64,000 nt of DNA from Cupriavidus sp. P-10. Lineage in GTDB: Bacteria; Pseudomonadota; Gammaproteobacteria; Burkholderiales; Burkholderiaceae. Both the position numbers and the translations under genes were made by a program. Of this stretch, positions 51,021 through 59,875 are shown piece by piece. Where the stretch lies: NCBI RefSeq assembly GCF_003402535.2, contig NZ_AP025170.1, forward strand, positions 2,232,001 through 2,296,000, in the 5' to 3' direction. Numbering within the stretch: the stretch's first letter is position 1; every line of letters begins with the position of its first letter. Below the pieces are notes generated by a model. The model was not told the DNA's origin and did not search any database. It worked only from the letters and a program-made list of their open reading frames with translations.

Positions 51021-51284
51021 ATGAAAGAAGGCATTCACCCGAATTACCGCGAAGTCGTGTTCCAGGACATGTCCAGCGACTTCAGCTTCATCACCCGCTC
51101 GACTATCCAGACCAAGGACAAGATCGTGAAGGACGGCAAGGAATACCCGCTGGCCAAGATCGAAGTCTCGTCGGAATCGCACCCGTTCTACACCGGCACC
51201 CAGAAGATCATGGACACGGCCGGCCGCGTCGAGAAGTTCCGCCAGAAGTTCGGCAGCAAGCTGGGCAAGGCGGCTGCGAAGTAA
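51021..51284 (+). CDS. rpmE2: 50S ribosomal protein L31 type B
   Basis: An 87-residue L31 of the zinc-independent type: [23 protein letters not shown], with no CxxC metal site, and the C-terminal [29 protein letters not shown]. Type B forms often replace zinc-binding L31 when zinc is scarce, but in many betaproteobacteria this is the only copy. AGAAAGGA lies before the ATG, deciding against the longer open frame. A CATAAT -10-like element lies 105 bases upstream. Confidence 0.96.
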   Translation: MKEGIHPNYREVVFQDMSSDFSFITRSTIQTKDKIVKDGKEYPLAKIEVSSESHPFYTGTQKIMDTAGRVEKFRQKFGSKLGKAAAK

Positions 51285-51350
51285 TCGCTTTCGGCGAACC
51301 CCGCTTCGCGCGGCCCGCGGACAGATGCTCCGGGCCGACGCGAACCAGCA

Positions 51351-51380
51351 AAGAGGCAGCATCGGCTGCCTCTTTTCTTT
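51351..51380 (+). terminator. rpmE2 terminator
   Basis: A perfect 10-bp stem (AAGAGGCAGC / GCTGCCTCTT) with an ATCG loop and a following T-rich run. Confidence 0.93.
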
Positions 51381-51547
51381 TGTGCCCGCCGTTTGCGCGC
51401 CCCTGGCCAGCCGGCGCCGGCACTGTTGTATCCACCGGAATCCCTCACCTGCGTGAGGCTTCAACGGCATGTCACGGCCCTCGCGGCCGCCGCATGCGCG
51501 ATACTGTGGCCTTCGCGCCATTGCGCCACGGCCCGACCTGAGCATCG

Positions 51548-53335
51548 ATGCGTCAAGCCAATACCTCACCCGTCCAGTTGACCGCTGCCGCGACCGGCGC
51601 CCTGCCGCGCGCCCTGCTGCTGGCGATCTGCATCATCTATGGCCTGGTCGGCCTGTTCGGCCGCGATCCGTGGAAGAACGAGGACGCCGCCGGCTTCGGC
51701 GTGATGTGGCAACTGGCCACCGGCGGCCTGCACGACTGGCTGATGCCGAACATCGTCGGCCGTCCGTTTACCGAGGACGGCCCGCTGGTGTTCTGGATTG
51801 GCGCCATCATGATCCGCGGCTTCGGCAGCTGGCTGGGCCCCACCGACGCCGCGCGCCTGGCCACCGCCCTGTTCTTTTTTTCGACCTGCGCCTGCATCTG
51901 GTACACAACCTACCTGCTGGGCCGGCGTGACGAGGTCCAGCCGTACGCCTACGCGTTCGGCGGACAGCCCAATGCGCGCGACTATGGCCGTACGCTGGCC
52001 GACGGCGCGCTGCTGATCTTCCTCGCCTGCGTAGGCCTGGCCATGCGCGGGCATGAAACGACGCCACAGGTCGGCCAGGTGGCCTTTATCGCGCTGGCTC
52101 TGTACGCGCTGGTGCGCAGCCTCGACAAGCCGCTGATGGGCAGCCTGGTCTATGGCGCCGCGCTCGGCGGCCTGGCGCTGGCCAGCGGCCCCATCCTGCC
52201 CCTGGCGCTGCTGTTTGGCACCGCCGTCTGCGTGCTGGTGTGCAAGCCGCTGCCGTGGCGGCGCCTGGCTGCCATCGGCATCCCGCTGGCGCTGCTGATC
52301 GTGCTGGCCTGGCTGGTCGCGGCCTACTTCGGCGCGGCGGACCGCACCGAGGCGGTCACCTACATCCGCGAATGGGCACGCTACGACCGGCGCAACTATG
52401 GGTCGCCGAATACGCAGACGTTCGGCTTCAACATGCGCAACCTGTTCCTGTACACGTGGCCGGTGTGGCCGATCGCGGCATGGGCCTGGGTTGCCTGGGC
52501 CGGCATGCGCCGCGCCGCCCATGTGGCGATGCCGCTGGCGGTGCTGTTGCCGGTGGTTGTGCTGCTGTTCCTGCAACGCAGCGGTGGCGATGTGCAGTTC
52601 ATCCTGCTGCTGCCGCCCATGGCCGTGCTGGCGGCCTTCGCGCTGCCTACGCTGGCGCGCGGCGTGATCAACGCAATCGACTGGTTCGCGCTGCTGTTCT
52701 TCACCATCTTCGGCGGCACGGTCTGGTTCATGTGGATCGCCAAGACCACCGGCTGGCCGCCGCGCGTCGCGCGCAACGTGTTCCGCCAGCTGCCCGGCTA
52801 CCAGCATGAGTTCACCATCACCGCGGTGCTGATCGCGCTGGCGGCGACCATTGCCTGGGTGCTGATCGTGCGCTGGCGGCTGTCGCGCGCGCCCAAGCAG
52901 ATCTGGCGGCCGGTGGTGATTTCCGCGGCCGGCACCACGCTGATGTGGGTGATGGCGATGACGCTGTGGCTGCCGTCGATCAACTATGGCAAGACCTACC
53001 GCGACGTGGCCCAGGCCGCGGCAATGGCGCTGCCGCCCGCGTACCGTTGCGTGCAGCCGATCCGCATGGGCGATGCGCAGCTGGCTTCGTTCGCCTACTT
53101 CGGGCATGTCCGTTTCGGTGGCCCGAGCGACGGCTGCGACGTGCTGCTGCGCCACGATGCGGTCGACTACGGCGAGCCGGGCAATATCTCGCACTTCGAG
53201 TGGCGGCTGATCTGGGAAGGCCGTCGCCCGGCGGACCGCGACGAGCGCTTCCGCATGTACCGGCTGGTCGATACCGCGCGCGCCGTGCACCCGCGCCCTG
53301 ACCTGCCGCGCCGCCGCCTGCCGCGGCAGCCCTGA
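51548..53335 (+). CDS. ArnT/PMT-like membrane glycosyltransferase
   Basis: A 595-residue polytopic inner-membrane protein with about 11-12 hydrophobic helices. The first periplasmic loop holds the acidic motif expected of GT-C enzymes (FGRDPWKNEDAAGFG), followed by PNIVGRPFTEDGPLVFW, as in ArnT-type lipid A or glycan transferases that use polyprenyl-phosphate sugars. The C-terminal soluble part (about 490-595) is less conserved. No arn operon genes flank it, so its sugar and acceptor are unknown. Confidence 0.8.
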   Translation: MRQANTSPVQLTAAATGALPRALLLAICIIYGLVGLFGRDPWKNEDAAGFGVMWQLATGGLHDWLMPNIVGRPFTEDGPLVFWIGAIMIRGFGSWLGPTDAARLATALFFFSTCACIWYTTYLLGRRDEVQPYAYAFGGQPNARDYGRTLADGALLIFLACVGLAMRGHETTPQVGQVAFIALALYALVRSLDKPLMGSLVYGAALGGLALASGPILPLALLFGTAVCVLVCKPLPWRRLAAIGIPLALLIVLAWLVAAYFGAADRTEAVTYIREWARYDRRNYGSPNTQTFGFNMRNLFLYTWPVWPIAAWAWVAWAGMRRAAHVAMPLAVLLPVVVLLFLQRSGGDVQFILLLPPMAVLAAFALPTLARGVINAIDWFALLFFTIFGGTVWFMWIAKTTGWPPRVARNVFRQLPGYQHEFTITAVLIALAATIAWVLIVRWRLSRAPKQIWRPVVISAAGTTLMWVMAMTLWLPSINYGKTYRDVAQAAAMALPPAYRCVQPIRMGDAQLASFAYFGHVRFGGPSDGCDVLLRHDAVDYGEPGNISHFEWRLIWEGRRPADRDERFRMYRLVDTARAVHPRPDLPRRRLPRQP

Positions 53336-53450
53336 CCCACCACCGGCACGAGCCCCGCAGCGCACCGCAGCGCCATCGAACCATTCCGGCCGCAGGCGGC
53401 TGCGGGCATCGTGCCCGGTCAACGCCCCTGACATTGCCCCTGAGGCCTGA

Positions 53451-54803
53451 ATGACCCTGTTCCAAGACCTTCGTCGCATCTTCGGCCTGGCCGCGCCGGT
53501 ACTGGCCGGCCAGTTGGCCGTGATCGCCTTCGGCGTCATCGACACTGTGATGGCTGGCCGCGCCTCCGCCACCGACCTCGCCGCCGTCGGCCTGGGTGGC
53601 TCGATCTACATCACCGTCTATATCAGCCTGATGGGCGTGCTGCAGGCACTGGCGCCTGTCGCCGGCCAGCTCTATGGCGCCGGCCGCGTCGAGGCGATCG
53701 GCGCCGAGGTGCGGCAGGCCGCGTGGCTCGGTGCCGCGCTGGCAATCCCCGGCGTGCTGTTGCTGGCCTTCCCGGCGCCGCTGCTGGCTTTCGCCAAGGC
53801 GCCGCCCGAACTGGTCGTCAAGGCCACCGCCTACCTGCATTTCGGCGCGTTCGGTCTGCCCGCGGCGCTCGGCTTCCGTATCTATTCGGCGCTCAACAAT
53901 GCGCTGTCGCGTCCGATCATGGTCACGGTGCTGCAGGTCGGCGGGCTGGCGCTGAAGATTCCGCTCAACGCCTGGTTTATCCACGGCGGCCTGGGCGTCC
54001 CTGCCATGGGCGGGCCCGGATGCGGGCTGGCCTCGACGCTGATCAGCTGGACGTGGTGCATCGCCGGGCTGCTGATCCTGCGCTACAGCGCCGCCTACCA
54101 GCCGCTGCGGATCTTCGCCACCTGGAGCTGGCCGGCAGCCGCGCCGCTGCGTGCGCTGCTGCGCCTGGGCGTGCCGATGGGGCTGACGTACCTGATCGAG
54201 ATCACCTCGTTCACGCTGATGTCGATCTTTATCACGCGGCTGGGCACGGTCACGCTCGCGGGGCACCAGATCATCGCCAATCTGGGCGCAGTCGCCTATA
54301 TGCTGCCGTTGTCGCTGGGCATCGCCACATCGACGCTGGTCGCGCAGCATATCGGGGCACGCGATCTCACCGGCGCAAGCCGCATTGCCTGGCGCGGCAT
54401 CCGCGCGGCCGTGGCACTGGCGATGCTGACCGGCGTGCTGCTGTGGCTGCTGCGCGAACCCATCCTGCACGCCTATGCGAGCGATCCCGCCGTGGTGGCG
54501 GCCGCGCTGCCGCTGGTGCTGTTCGTGGCCTTCTACCAGGCGTTCGATGCCGTGCAGGTGATGACGGCGTTTATCCTGCGGGCCTACAAGATCGCGGTGA
54601 TTCCGACGCTGATCTATGCGGGGTCGCTTTGGGGCATCGGGCTGGGCGGCGGCTATGTGCTGGGGTTCGGTCTGGTCGAAGGCCTTCCGGCATTCACGCA
54701 TGGCGCCAGCGGGTTCTGGCTCGCAAACAGTGCAAGCCTCGCCATTGCCGGCGGATTGCTGGTGCGGTATTTCGCGCGGGTAAGTGCCGAAGTCAAAGAC
54801 TGA
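53451..54803 (+). CDS. MATE-family multidrug/cation antiporter (NorM-like)
   Basis: A 450-residue transporter with 12 hydrophobic helices in two homologous halves, starting LAAPVLAGQLAVIAFGVIDTVMAGRASATDLAAVGLG, the typical MATE N-terminus. MATE proteins export cationic drugs and metabolites with Na+ or H+. GAGG precedes the ATG. It is 115 bases after the glycosyltransferase gene and ends facing the tRNA operon. Confidence 0.92.
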   Translation: MTLFQDLRRIFGLAAPVLAGQLAVIAFGVIDTVMAGRASATDLAAVGLGGSIYITVYISLMGVLQALAPVAGQLYGAGRVEAIGAEVRQAAWLGAALAIPGVLLLAFPAPLLAFAKAPPELVVKATAYLHFGAFGLPAALGFRIYSALNNALSRPIMVTVLQVGGLALKIPLNAWFIHGGLGVPAMGGPGCGLASTLISWTWCIAGLLILRYSAAYQPLRIFATWSWPAAAPLRALLRLGVPMGLTYLIEITSFTLMSIFITRLGTVTLAGHQIIANLGAVAYMLPLSLGIATSTLVAQHIGARDLTGASRIAWRGIRAAVALAMLTGVLLWLLREPILHAYASDPAVVAAALPLVLFVAFYQAFDAVQVMTAFILRAYKIAVIPTLIYAGSLWGIGLGGGYVLGFGLVEGLPAFTHGASGFWLANSASLAIAGGLLVRYFARVSAEVKD

Positions 54804-54888
54804 GCCGGCCGCATGCTTCGATCACGCGCCTGCGCTTGCCGCAGGCGTGCATCCGGACCGATGCGTGAGGAAAAACCTGGAGCTGAAA

Positions 54889-54916
54889 AGAAAAACGCCC
54901 GCTTGCGCGGGCGTTT
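54889..54916 (-). terminator. Terminator of the downstream tRNA operon copy
   Basis: A perfect 10-bp stem (AAACGCCCGC / GCGGGCGTTT) with a 4-base loop; on the minus strand a T-run follows (TTTTTCTTTTC). It lies 5 bases past the tRNA-Asp gene and may also stop the converging MATE gene. Confidence 0.9.
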
Positions 54917-54920
54917 AATT

Positions 54921-54997
54921 TGGCGGAGTGGACGGGACTCGAACCCGCGACCCCCGGCGTGACAGGCCGGTATTCTAACCGACTGAACTACCACTCC
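54921..54997 (-). tRNA. tRNA-Asp (GTC), copy 1
   Basis: A 77-base tRNA with an encoded CCA end. It starts GGAGTGGTAGTTCAGTCGG, has anticodon GTC in CCTGTCACG, and a standard T-loop (GGTTCGAGTCC). It differs from copy 2 by one base in the D-loop (C here, T there). Confidence 0.98.
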
Positions 54998-55065
54998 TTA
55001 GTCGGCGTCGTTTCAGGCATGTGGCTTGAAACGACTGCTGGACGTCTGATTACGCCCGGCTGTTT

Positions 55066-55141
55066 TGGCGTCCCCTAGGGGATTCGAACCCCTGTACTCA
55101 CCGTGAAAGGGTGATGTCCTAGGCCTCTAGACGAAGGGGAC
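55066..55141 (-). tRNA. tRNA-Glu (TTC), copy 1
   Basis: A 76-base tRNA with encoded CCA, starting GTCCCCTTCGTCTAGAGG and with anticodon TTC in CCCTTTCACGG. Identical to copy 2. Confidence 0.98.
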
Positions 55142-55245
55142 AGAAACTTGTTTTACAACGCGTTTTCTGTCTTGCGCTGGAAAGTCCAATATTCTAACAG
55201 ACTTTTTCGCGCCTGGGAAGCATCTTTTTATGCTTCCCGAATCCT

Positions 55246-55321
<76 letters not shown>

Positions 55322-55389
55322 ATACGGGTAACTGCCTGGATACTGCTTTCGCCGCTCTCACAAACTGCTGTGTTTGCAGCGAAGTCAGG

Positions 55390-55419
55390 ATTATATATCG
55401 ATTTCCGCAACGATTGCAA
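55390..55419 (-). promoter_or_regulatory. Promoter of tRNA operon copy 1
   Basis: TATAAT (perfect -10) with TTGCAA as -35 at 18-base spacing, followed by CCTGACTTCGCT in the early transcribed region. The same layout lies before copy 2. Confidence 0.85.
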
Positions 55420-55471
55420 CATTTTTTACTGTTGCCGTGGCGATTATCAACATAATCCCTCACCCTAAAAG

Positions 55472-55504
55472 AAAAACCCGCATGGCGATTAACCATGCGG
55501 GTTT
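55472..55504 (-). terminator. Terminator of the upstream tRNA operon copy
   Basis: A 12-bp stem (AAACCCGCATGG / CCATGCGGGTTT) with a 7-base loop and a T-rich tail on the minus strand. It lies between the two tRNA operon copies, so each copy is its own transcription unit. Confidence 0.9.
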
Positions 55505-55509
55505 AGATT

Positions 55510-55586
55510 TGGCGGAGTGGACGGGACTCGAACCCGCGACCCCCGGCGTGACAGGCCGGTATTCTAACCAACTGAACTACCACTCC
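55510..55586 (-). tRNA. tRNA-Asp (GTC), copy 2
   Basis: A 77-base tRNA, the same as copy 1 apart from one D-loop base (CAGTTGG instead of CAGTCGG). CCA is encoded. Confidence 0.98.
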
Positions 55587-55654
55587 TTAGTCGGCTGCCA
55601 CCTCGAGCAAAGCTCTTGGTGACGCGCTGGACGTCTGGTTACGTCCGACTGTTA

Positions 55655-55730
55655 TGGCGTCCCCTAGGGGATTCGAACCCCTGTACTCACCGTGAAAGGG
55701 TGATGTCCTAGGCCTCTAGACGAAGGGGAC
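55655..55730 (-). tRNA. tRNA-Glu (TTC), copy 2
   Basis: A 76-base tRNA identical to copy 1, anticodon TTC, CCA encoded. Confidence 0.98.
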
Positions 55731-55796
55731 AGAAACTTGTTTTTCAACTTGTTCCGTCTGGCGCCATCCGATACTGACTGGATGCCACCCAAATCT

Positions 55797-55872
<76 letters not shown>

Positions 55873-55943
55873 ATGGTACTGCTAATTTACTGCAACTTGC
55901 GTTGTTTTCGCTTGATTTAACTGCCGTTTCAAGCGAAGCCAAG

Positions 55944-55971
55944 ATTATATATCAACTACTAATCTTTGCAA
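55944..55971 (-). promoter_or_regulatory. Promoter of tRNA operon copy 2
   Basis: TATAAT with TTGCAA at 16-base spacing, followed by CTTGGCTTCGCT, closely matching the element before copy 1. Confidence 0.85.
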
Positions 55972-56101
55972 GCTCCCGTTTTAACTTTTTCGCTTTTCTC
56001 TTTGCTTTCTAAAAAGCTCCGAGATCGCGTGGATCCTTTCGGATCCATCAGCCCGCTTGGTCAGGGACCGCGCTGCAGGGAGAACGAGATTATGCGCAAC
56101 T

Positions 56102-56130
56102 CCGTGCCGGAGCGCAAGCCCCCGGCACGG
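56102..56130 (-). repeat. Inverted repeat after gltX
   Basis: A perfect 9-bp stem (CCGTGCCGG / CCGGCACGG) around 11 bases, about 17 bases past the gltX stop. No T-run follows, so termination here would have to be weak or Rho-dependent. Confidence 0.5.
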
Positions 56131-56146
56131 TGTTTTGCGAGATTTT

Positions 56147-57553
56147 TTACGCTGCGATGCCGGCGCCCAGGCGGCGCAGCACCATGTCGCGGCCGAACAG
56201 TTCGAGCACGGCGTCAATGCTCGGCGTTTGCAGCTGGCCGGCCACCAGCAGGCGCACCGGCATGGCCAGCTTAGGCATCTTCAGGCCGAACTCACCAAGC
56301 ACCGCCTTGAAGGTCGCGTTGATAGCCTCGCGCTTCCACTCCGGCAGCGCGGCCAGCTGGCTGGACAGCGCGGCAAGCGCGGGCTGGATCTCCGGCGTCA
56401 GGTGCTCGGCCTTGAGCGCGGCATCCGCCTGCGGCTCGCCGCGATAGAACAGCAGCGCGGCCTGCGCGACTTCCTTCAGCGTGTTGGCGCGATCCTTCAC
56501 CAGGGCCACCACGCCGACCAGGTCGGCGCCTTCCACCTTGCCGCCGAGCGCTTCGATGAACGGCTGCGTCAGCCCGGCCAGGCGCTGGTTGTCGCCAACC
56601 TTGATGTAGTGGTTGTTCAGCCAGGCCAGCTTTTCGGGGTTGTACTGCGCCGGCGACTTGCCCAGGTGTTCCAGGTCGAACCACTCGACGAACTGCTCGC
56701 GCGAAAAGATCTCGGCATCGCCATGGGCCCAGCCCAGGCGCGCCAGGTAGTTCAGCACGGCTTCGGGCAGGTAGCCTTCGTCGCGGTAGCCGGTCACGGC
56801 CATGGCACCGTGGCGCTTGCTCATCTTCTCGCCCTGCTCGTTCAGCACGGTCGGCAGGTGCGCGTACACCGGCGCGGTGCCGCCCAGCGCGCGGATGATG
56901 TTGATCTGGCGCGGGGTGTTGTTGACGTGGTCGTCGCCGCGGATCACGTGCGTGATCTTCATGTCGAGGTCGTCCACCACCACGCAGAAGTTGTACGTAG
57001 GCGTGCCGTCCGGGCGCGCAATCACCAGGTCATCGAGTTCGTCGTTGGAGATCTCGATGCGGCCCTTGACCGCGTCGTCCCACACCACGCTGCCGCCGAT
57101 CGGGTTCTTGAAGCGGATCACCGGATCCACGCCGGCCGGCGGCTCGGGCAGGACCTTGCCCTCCTCGGGGCGCCAGAAGCCGTTGTAGCGCGGCTTCTCG
57201 CCACGCTCGCGCTGGGCCTCGCGCAGGGCGTCGAGCTCCGCGGTGCTCATGTAGCAGCGGTAGGCCAGGCCGGCGTCTACCATCTGCGCCACCACCTCGC
57301 GATAGCGGTCCATCCGCTGCATCTGGTAGAACGGGCCCTCGTCGATGTCCATGTCCAGCCAGGCCATGCTCTCCAGGATCACGTCGACTGCTTCCTGCGA
57401 CGAACGCTCGACGTCGGTGTCTTCGATGCGCAGGATGAAGTCGCCCTTCATGCGGCGGGCGAAGGCCCAGGGATAGAGCGCGGAGCGGATGTTGCCGAGG
57501 TGGATGAAGCCGGTCGGGCTCGGCGCAAAGCGGGTGCGGACGCGTTGGGTCAT
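56147..57553 (-). CDS. gltX: Glutamyl-tRNA synthetase
   Basis: A 468-residue class I synthetase. The HIGH-type motif is [19 protein letters not shown] and the KMSKS-type motif is EKMSKRHG. The zinc cysteines of E. coli GltX are not conserved (only one Cys in [11 protein letters not shown]), which is common in this group. It charges tRNA-Glu, two genes for which lie just downstream on the same strand. The ATG giving [13 protein letters not shown] has no purine-rich ribosome site; a terminator-shaped hairpin lies about 20 bases before it. Confidence 0.97.
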   Translation of the reverse strand: MTQRVRTRFAPSPTGFIHLGNIRSALYPWAFARRMKGDFILRIEDTDVERSSQEAVDVILESMAWLDMDIDEGPFYQMQRMDRYREVVAQMVDAGLAYRCYMSTAELDALREAQRERGEKPRYNGFWRPEEGKVLPEPPAGVDPVIRFKNPIGGSVVWDDAVKGRIEISNDELDDLVIARPDGTPTYNFCVVVDDLDMKITHVIRGDDHVNNTPRQINIIRALGGTAPVYAHLPTVLNEQGEKMSKRHGAMAVTGYRDEGYLPEAVLNYLARLGWAHGDAEIFSREQFVEWFDLEHLGKSPAQYNPEKLAWLNNHYIKVGDNQRLAGLTQPFIEALGGKVEGADLVGVVALVKDRANTLKEVAQAALLFYRGEPQADAALKAEHLTPEIQPALAALSSQLAALPEWKREAINATFKAVLGEFGLKMPKLAMPVRLLVAGQLQTPSIDAVLELFGRDMVLRRLGAGIAA

Positions 57554-57574
57554 GGTCAGGGGCAGAAACAAGAA

Positions 57575-57600
57575 AGCCCGCGCGCAGGGGCGCGCGGGCT
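57575..57600 (-). promoter_or_regulatory. Terminator-shaped hairpin in the gltX leader
   Basis: A perfect 11-bp stem (AGCCCGCGCGC / GCGCGCGGGCT) with a 4-base loop. On the minus strand it is followed by TTTCTTGTTTCTG and, about 20 bases on, the gltX ATG. No other gene on this strand lies upstream within the gap, so it seems to belong to the gltX leader and may attenuate its transcription. Confidence 0.6.
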
Positions 57601-57618
57601 GGTATGTGCAGGCTTTGC

Positions 57619-57624
57619 ATTATA
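57619..57624 (-). promoter_or_regulatory. -10 element of the gltX promoter
   Basis: A perfect TATAAT on the minus strand, about 65 bases before the gltX start codon. No good -35 hexamer is seen at normal spacing (the region is GC-rich). Transcription from it would include the hairpin at 57575-57600. Confidence 0.55.
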
Positions 57625-57796
57625 CCCATGCGTACTGCCGCGCCCCGGGTCCGAACGTGCCGCGGCGCCCGGCGCGCGCGGAATCATTTATGCTTGCGGC
57701 GGTCTGAAATCCAGCCGGTCGCCAGGCATTGAGTAATGTCGACATCACATGCCGCCGCAATACCGGCCACCACACCTGATTTACTGATCCCGCTTC

Positions 57797-58726
57797 ATGC
57801 AACGACGTCATTTCCTCGGCCTCTCCGCAGCTGCCCTGCTCGCGGGCTGCGCGTTCGGCCCGCGCCCCGCGCCGCCGGTGGCACTCACGCCCGCCACCCC
57901 GCCCGGGCCGCGCCCGATCAAGATCGGCCTGGCGCTCGGCGGCGGTGCCGCGCGCGGCTTTGCCCATATCGGCGTGATCAAGGCGCTCGAGGCGCAAGGC
58001 ATCCATGCCGACCTGGTGACCGGCACCAGCGCCGGCGCGGTAGTGGCCGCGCTGTACGCGAGCGGCCTGGATGGCTTCAGGCTGAACAAGCTGGCGCTGA
58101 CCATGGACGAGGCGTCGATCGCTGACTGGGCCCTGCCCTTCGGCACCCGCTTCGGCGGCTGGCTCAAGGGCGAGGCGCTGCAGAACTATGTCAACCGCCA
58201 GGTGCAGAACCGCCCGATCGAAGCGATGAAACTGCCGCTGGGCATCGTCGCCACCGACCTGAAGACCGGCGAGAAGATCCTGTTTCGCCGCGGCAATACC
58301 GGGCAGGCGGTGCGCGCGTCGAGCAGCGTGCCGGGCGTGTTCCAGCCGGTGTCGATCCAGGGACATGACTATGTCGATGGCGGCCTGGTCGAGCCGGTGC
58401 CGGTCGACTCGGCGCGCAGCATGGGCGCCGACTTCGTCATCGCAGTGAATATCTCCGCCGAGCCGTCGGCGCAGAAAAACGCCGGCCAGAGCGGTGTGCT
58501 GCTGCAGACCACCGCGATCATGGGCCAGTCGATCAACAAGATAGCGCTGTCGCGCGCCGACGTGGTGATCCGCCCGGAACTGCCCGACATGGGCGGGAGC
58601 GATTTCAATGCCCGCAACCGCGCGGTGCTGGCGGGCGAACAGGCAACCGCCGCGGTAATGGCCGCGCTGCGGCAGAAGCTGGAGCAGGCGCGGCTGCAGC
58701 CGGCCAGTACGGTCGCCACGCAATAG
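57797..58726 (+). CDS. Patatin-like phospholipase family lipoprotein (RssA-type)
   Basis: A 309-residue protein with an N-terminal lipobox (LLAGC, Cys 18) and a patatin domain: oxyanion loop GGGAARGFAHIG, nucleophile Ser 78 in GTSAG, and catalytic Asp 194 in VDGGLVEP. It should hydrolyse acyl esters at the cell envelope. The lipoprotein signal sets it apart from cytoplasmic RssA of E. coli. It is monocistronic, divergent from gltX, with a terminator 22 bases past the stop. The natural substrate is not known. Confidence 0.9.
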   Translation: MQRRHFLGLSAAALLAGCAFGPRPAPPVALTPATPPGPRPIKIGLALGGGAARGFAHIGVIKALEAQGIHADLVTGTSAGAVVAALYASGLDGFRLNKLALTMDEASIADWALPFGTRFGGWLKGEALQNYVNRQVQNRPIEAMKLPLGIVATDLKTGEKILFRRGNTGQAVRASSSVPGVFQPVSIQGHDYVDGGLVEPVPVDSARSMGADFVIAVNISAEPSAQKNAGQSGVLLQTTAIMGQSINKIALSRADVVIRPELPDMGGSDFNARNRAVLAGEQATAAVMAALRQKLEQARLQPASTVATQ

Positions 58727-58747
58727 CGGCGCCCGGCGCGAAAAAAC

Positions 58748-58773
58748 AAAAGGACTGCCGCGGCAGTCCTTTT
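58748..58773. terminator. Bidirectional terminator between converging genes
   Basis: A self-complementary AAAAGGACTGCCG / CGGCAGTCCTTTT hairpin, with T-runs on both strands, between the patatin gene and the NlpC/P60 gene. Confidence 0.92.
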
Positions 58774-58796
58774 TGCTGGTGGCGATGCGATGTAGC

Positions 58797-59477
58797 TCAG
58801 CCGCCGTACATGGTGGCGCGTACGGCTTTGGGGTCGTAGCGCTTGAGCGTTTCGACCATGTCGCCGAGGCTTTCGCTGCGGCGGCCGCCATCGTCCTCGA
58901 TGCGGCGCGCGCCGTTGTAGCGCGTTACCCAGTAGGCGGCGCGCATGTCGTCGACACGAATCTTGCTGCCCGTGGACGGGGCATGCACGAACTTGTTGTC
59001 GCCGATATAGATGCCGACGTGCGAGAAGGTCTGGCGCATGGTGTTGAAGAACACCAGGTCACCCGGACGCAGGTCGCTTGTCGCCACATTGGTGCCGACA
59101 CGGCTGATTTCGACAGAGCGGCGCGGCAGCATGAAGCCGAAGGTGTCTTGGAACACGTAGCGGACGAAGCCGCTGCAGTCCAGGCCGGATTCGGGGCTGT
59201 TGCCGCCGAAGCGGTAACGCACGCCAATCAGGCCCAGCGCATTCATGACCAGGTCGCCAGCCTTGCTGGCAACGTGGCTGGTGGAATTCACCACCGACGA
59301 CAGCAAGCCACGCTTGCCTTCCGCATGCGAGTCCGCGGCCGAAGCCGTGGCATCGATACGGGTGTCGGCATCCTTGAACACCGTGTCCGCCAGCACTCCA
59401 TTCGACACAGTCGCACCGCAGGCAATGGCAATTCCGACGGCGGCGCGCGCCAGGGAATGAAGTACCGATCGCTGCAT
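58797..59477 (-). CDS. NlpC/P60 (C40) family cell-wall peptidase
   Basis: A 226-residue exported protein: signal peptide (cleavage near VLA at residue 30), a short linker, then an NlpC/P60 domain with the Cys-His-His triad visible as Cys 101 (LDCSGFVRYVF), His 153 (FSHVGIYIG) and His 165 (FVHAPSTG). It should cut peptide stems of peptidoglycan in the periplasm, as E. coli Spr/MepS does. GGGAGA precedes the ATG giving MQRSVLHSL. A long leader with a near-consensus promoter lies upstream. Confidence 0.92.
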   Translation of the reverse strand: MQRSVLHSLARAAVGIAIACGATVSNGVLADTVFKDADTRIDATASAADSHAEGKRGLLSSVVNSTSHVASKAGDLVMNALGLIGVRYRFGGNSPESGLDCSGFVRYVFQDTFGFMLPRRSVEISRVGTNVATSDLRPGDLVFFNTMRQTFSHVGIYIGDNKFVHAPSTGSKIRVDDMRAAYWVTRYNGARRIEDDGGRRSESLGDMVETLKRYDPKAVRATMYGG

Positions 59478-59710
59478 TGGTTCTCCCGTTGATCGTTTCC
59501 AAAGCAAGCCCCGGCACAAAGTCCGGGGCGGCTGGGTATTTGCGTACGGCGTGTGCACCACGCCGGTACTACAGGGAGGACGTTACGCAACATCCGCGCC
59601 AGGCAACGATGACACTATTGCGTCATGATCGCGCCGACGACCGCACCGTCAACGTGCACTGCACGATTCAATGCGTCGGACACACCACCCCCGAAAGTAG
59701 TACTCGCGGG

Positions 59711-59739
59711 ATGGTAAAGGGTTGTCATTCACATGTCAA
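59711..59739 (-). promoter_or_regulatory. Promoter of the NlpC/P60 gene
   Basis: TTGACA (perfect -35), 17 bases, then TACCAT on the minus strand. It would start transcription near 59703, about 225 bases before the start codon. The rest of the 400-base gap (59478-59875) holds no gene; two inverted repeats lie inside the leader (see findings). Confidence 0.7.
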
Positions 59740-59823
59740 AGTTCGTTACAAATTCGCCGGATTTGACTTGCGAATCAACGATATAGGCCGAATTTCGCAT
59801 CTTGTTTATCGGATTGCGCATAT

Positions 59824-59848
59824 GAAAACGCCGCCAGTCCGGCGGCGT
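59824..59848 (-). terminator. Terminator of the yej operon
   Basis: An 8-bp stem (ACGCCGCC / GGCGGCGT) with a 5-base loop and a TTTTC tail on the minus strand, about 28 bases past the stop of the ATPase gene. Confidence 0.85.
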
Positions 59849-59875
59849 GAAAAGCAATGCTGCAAGGCAGCCTGG

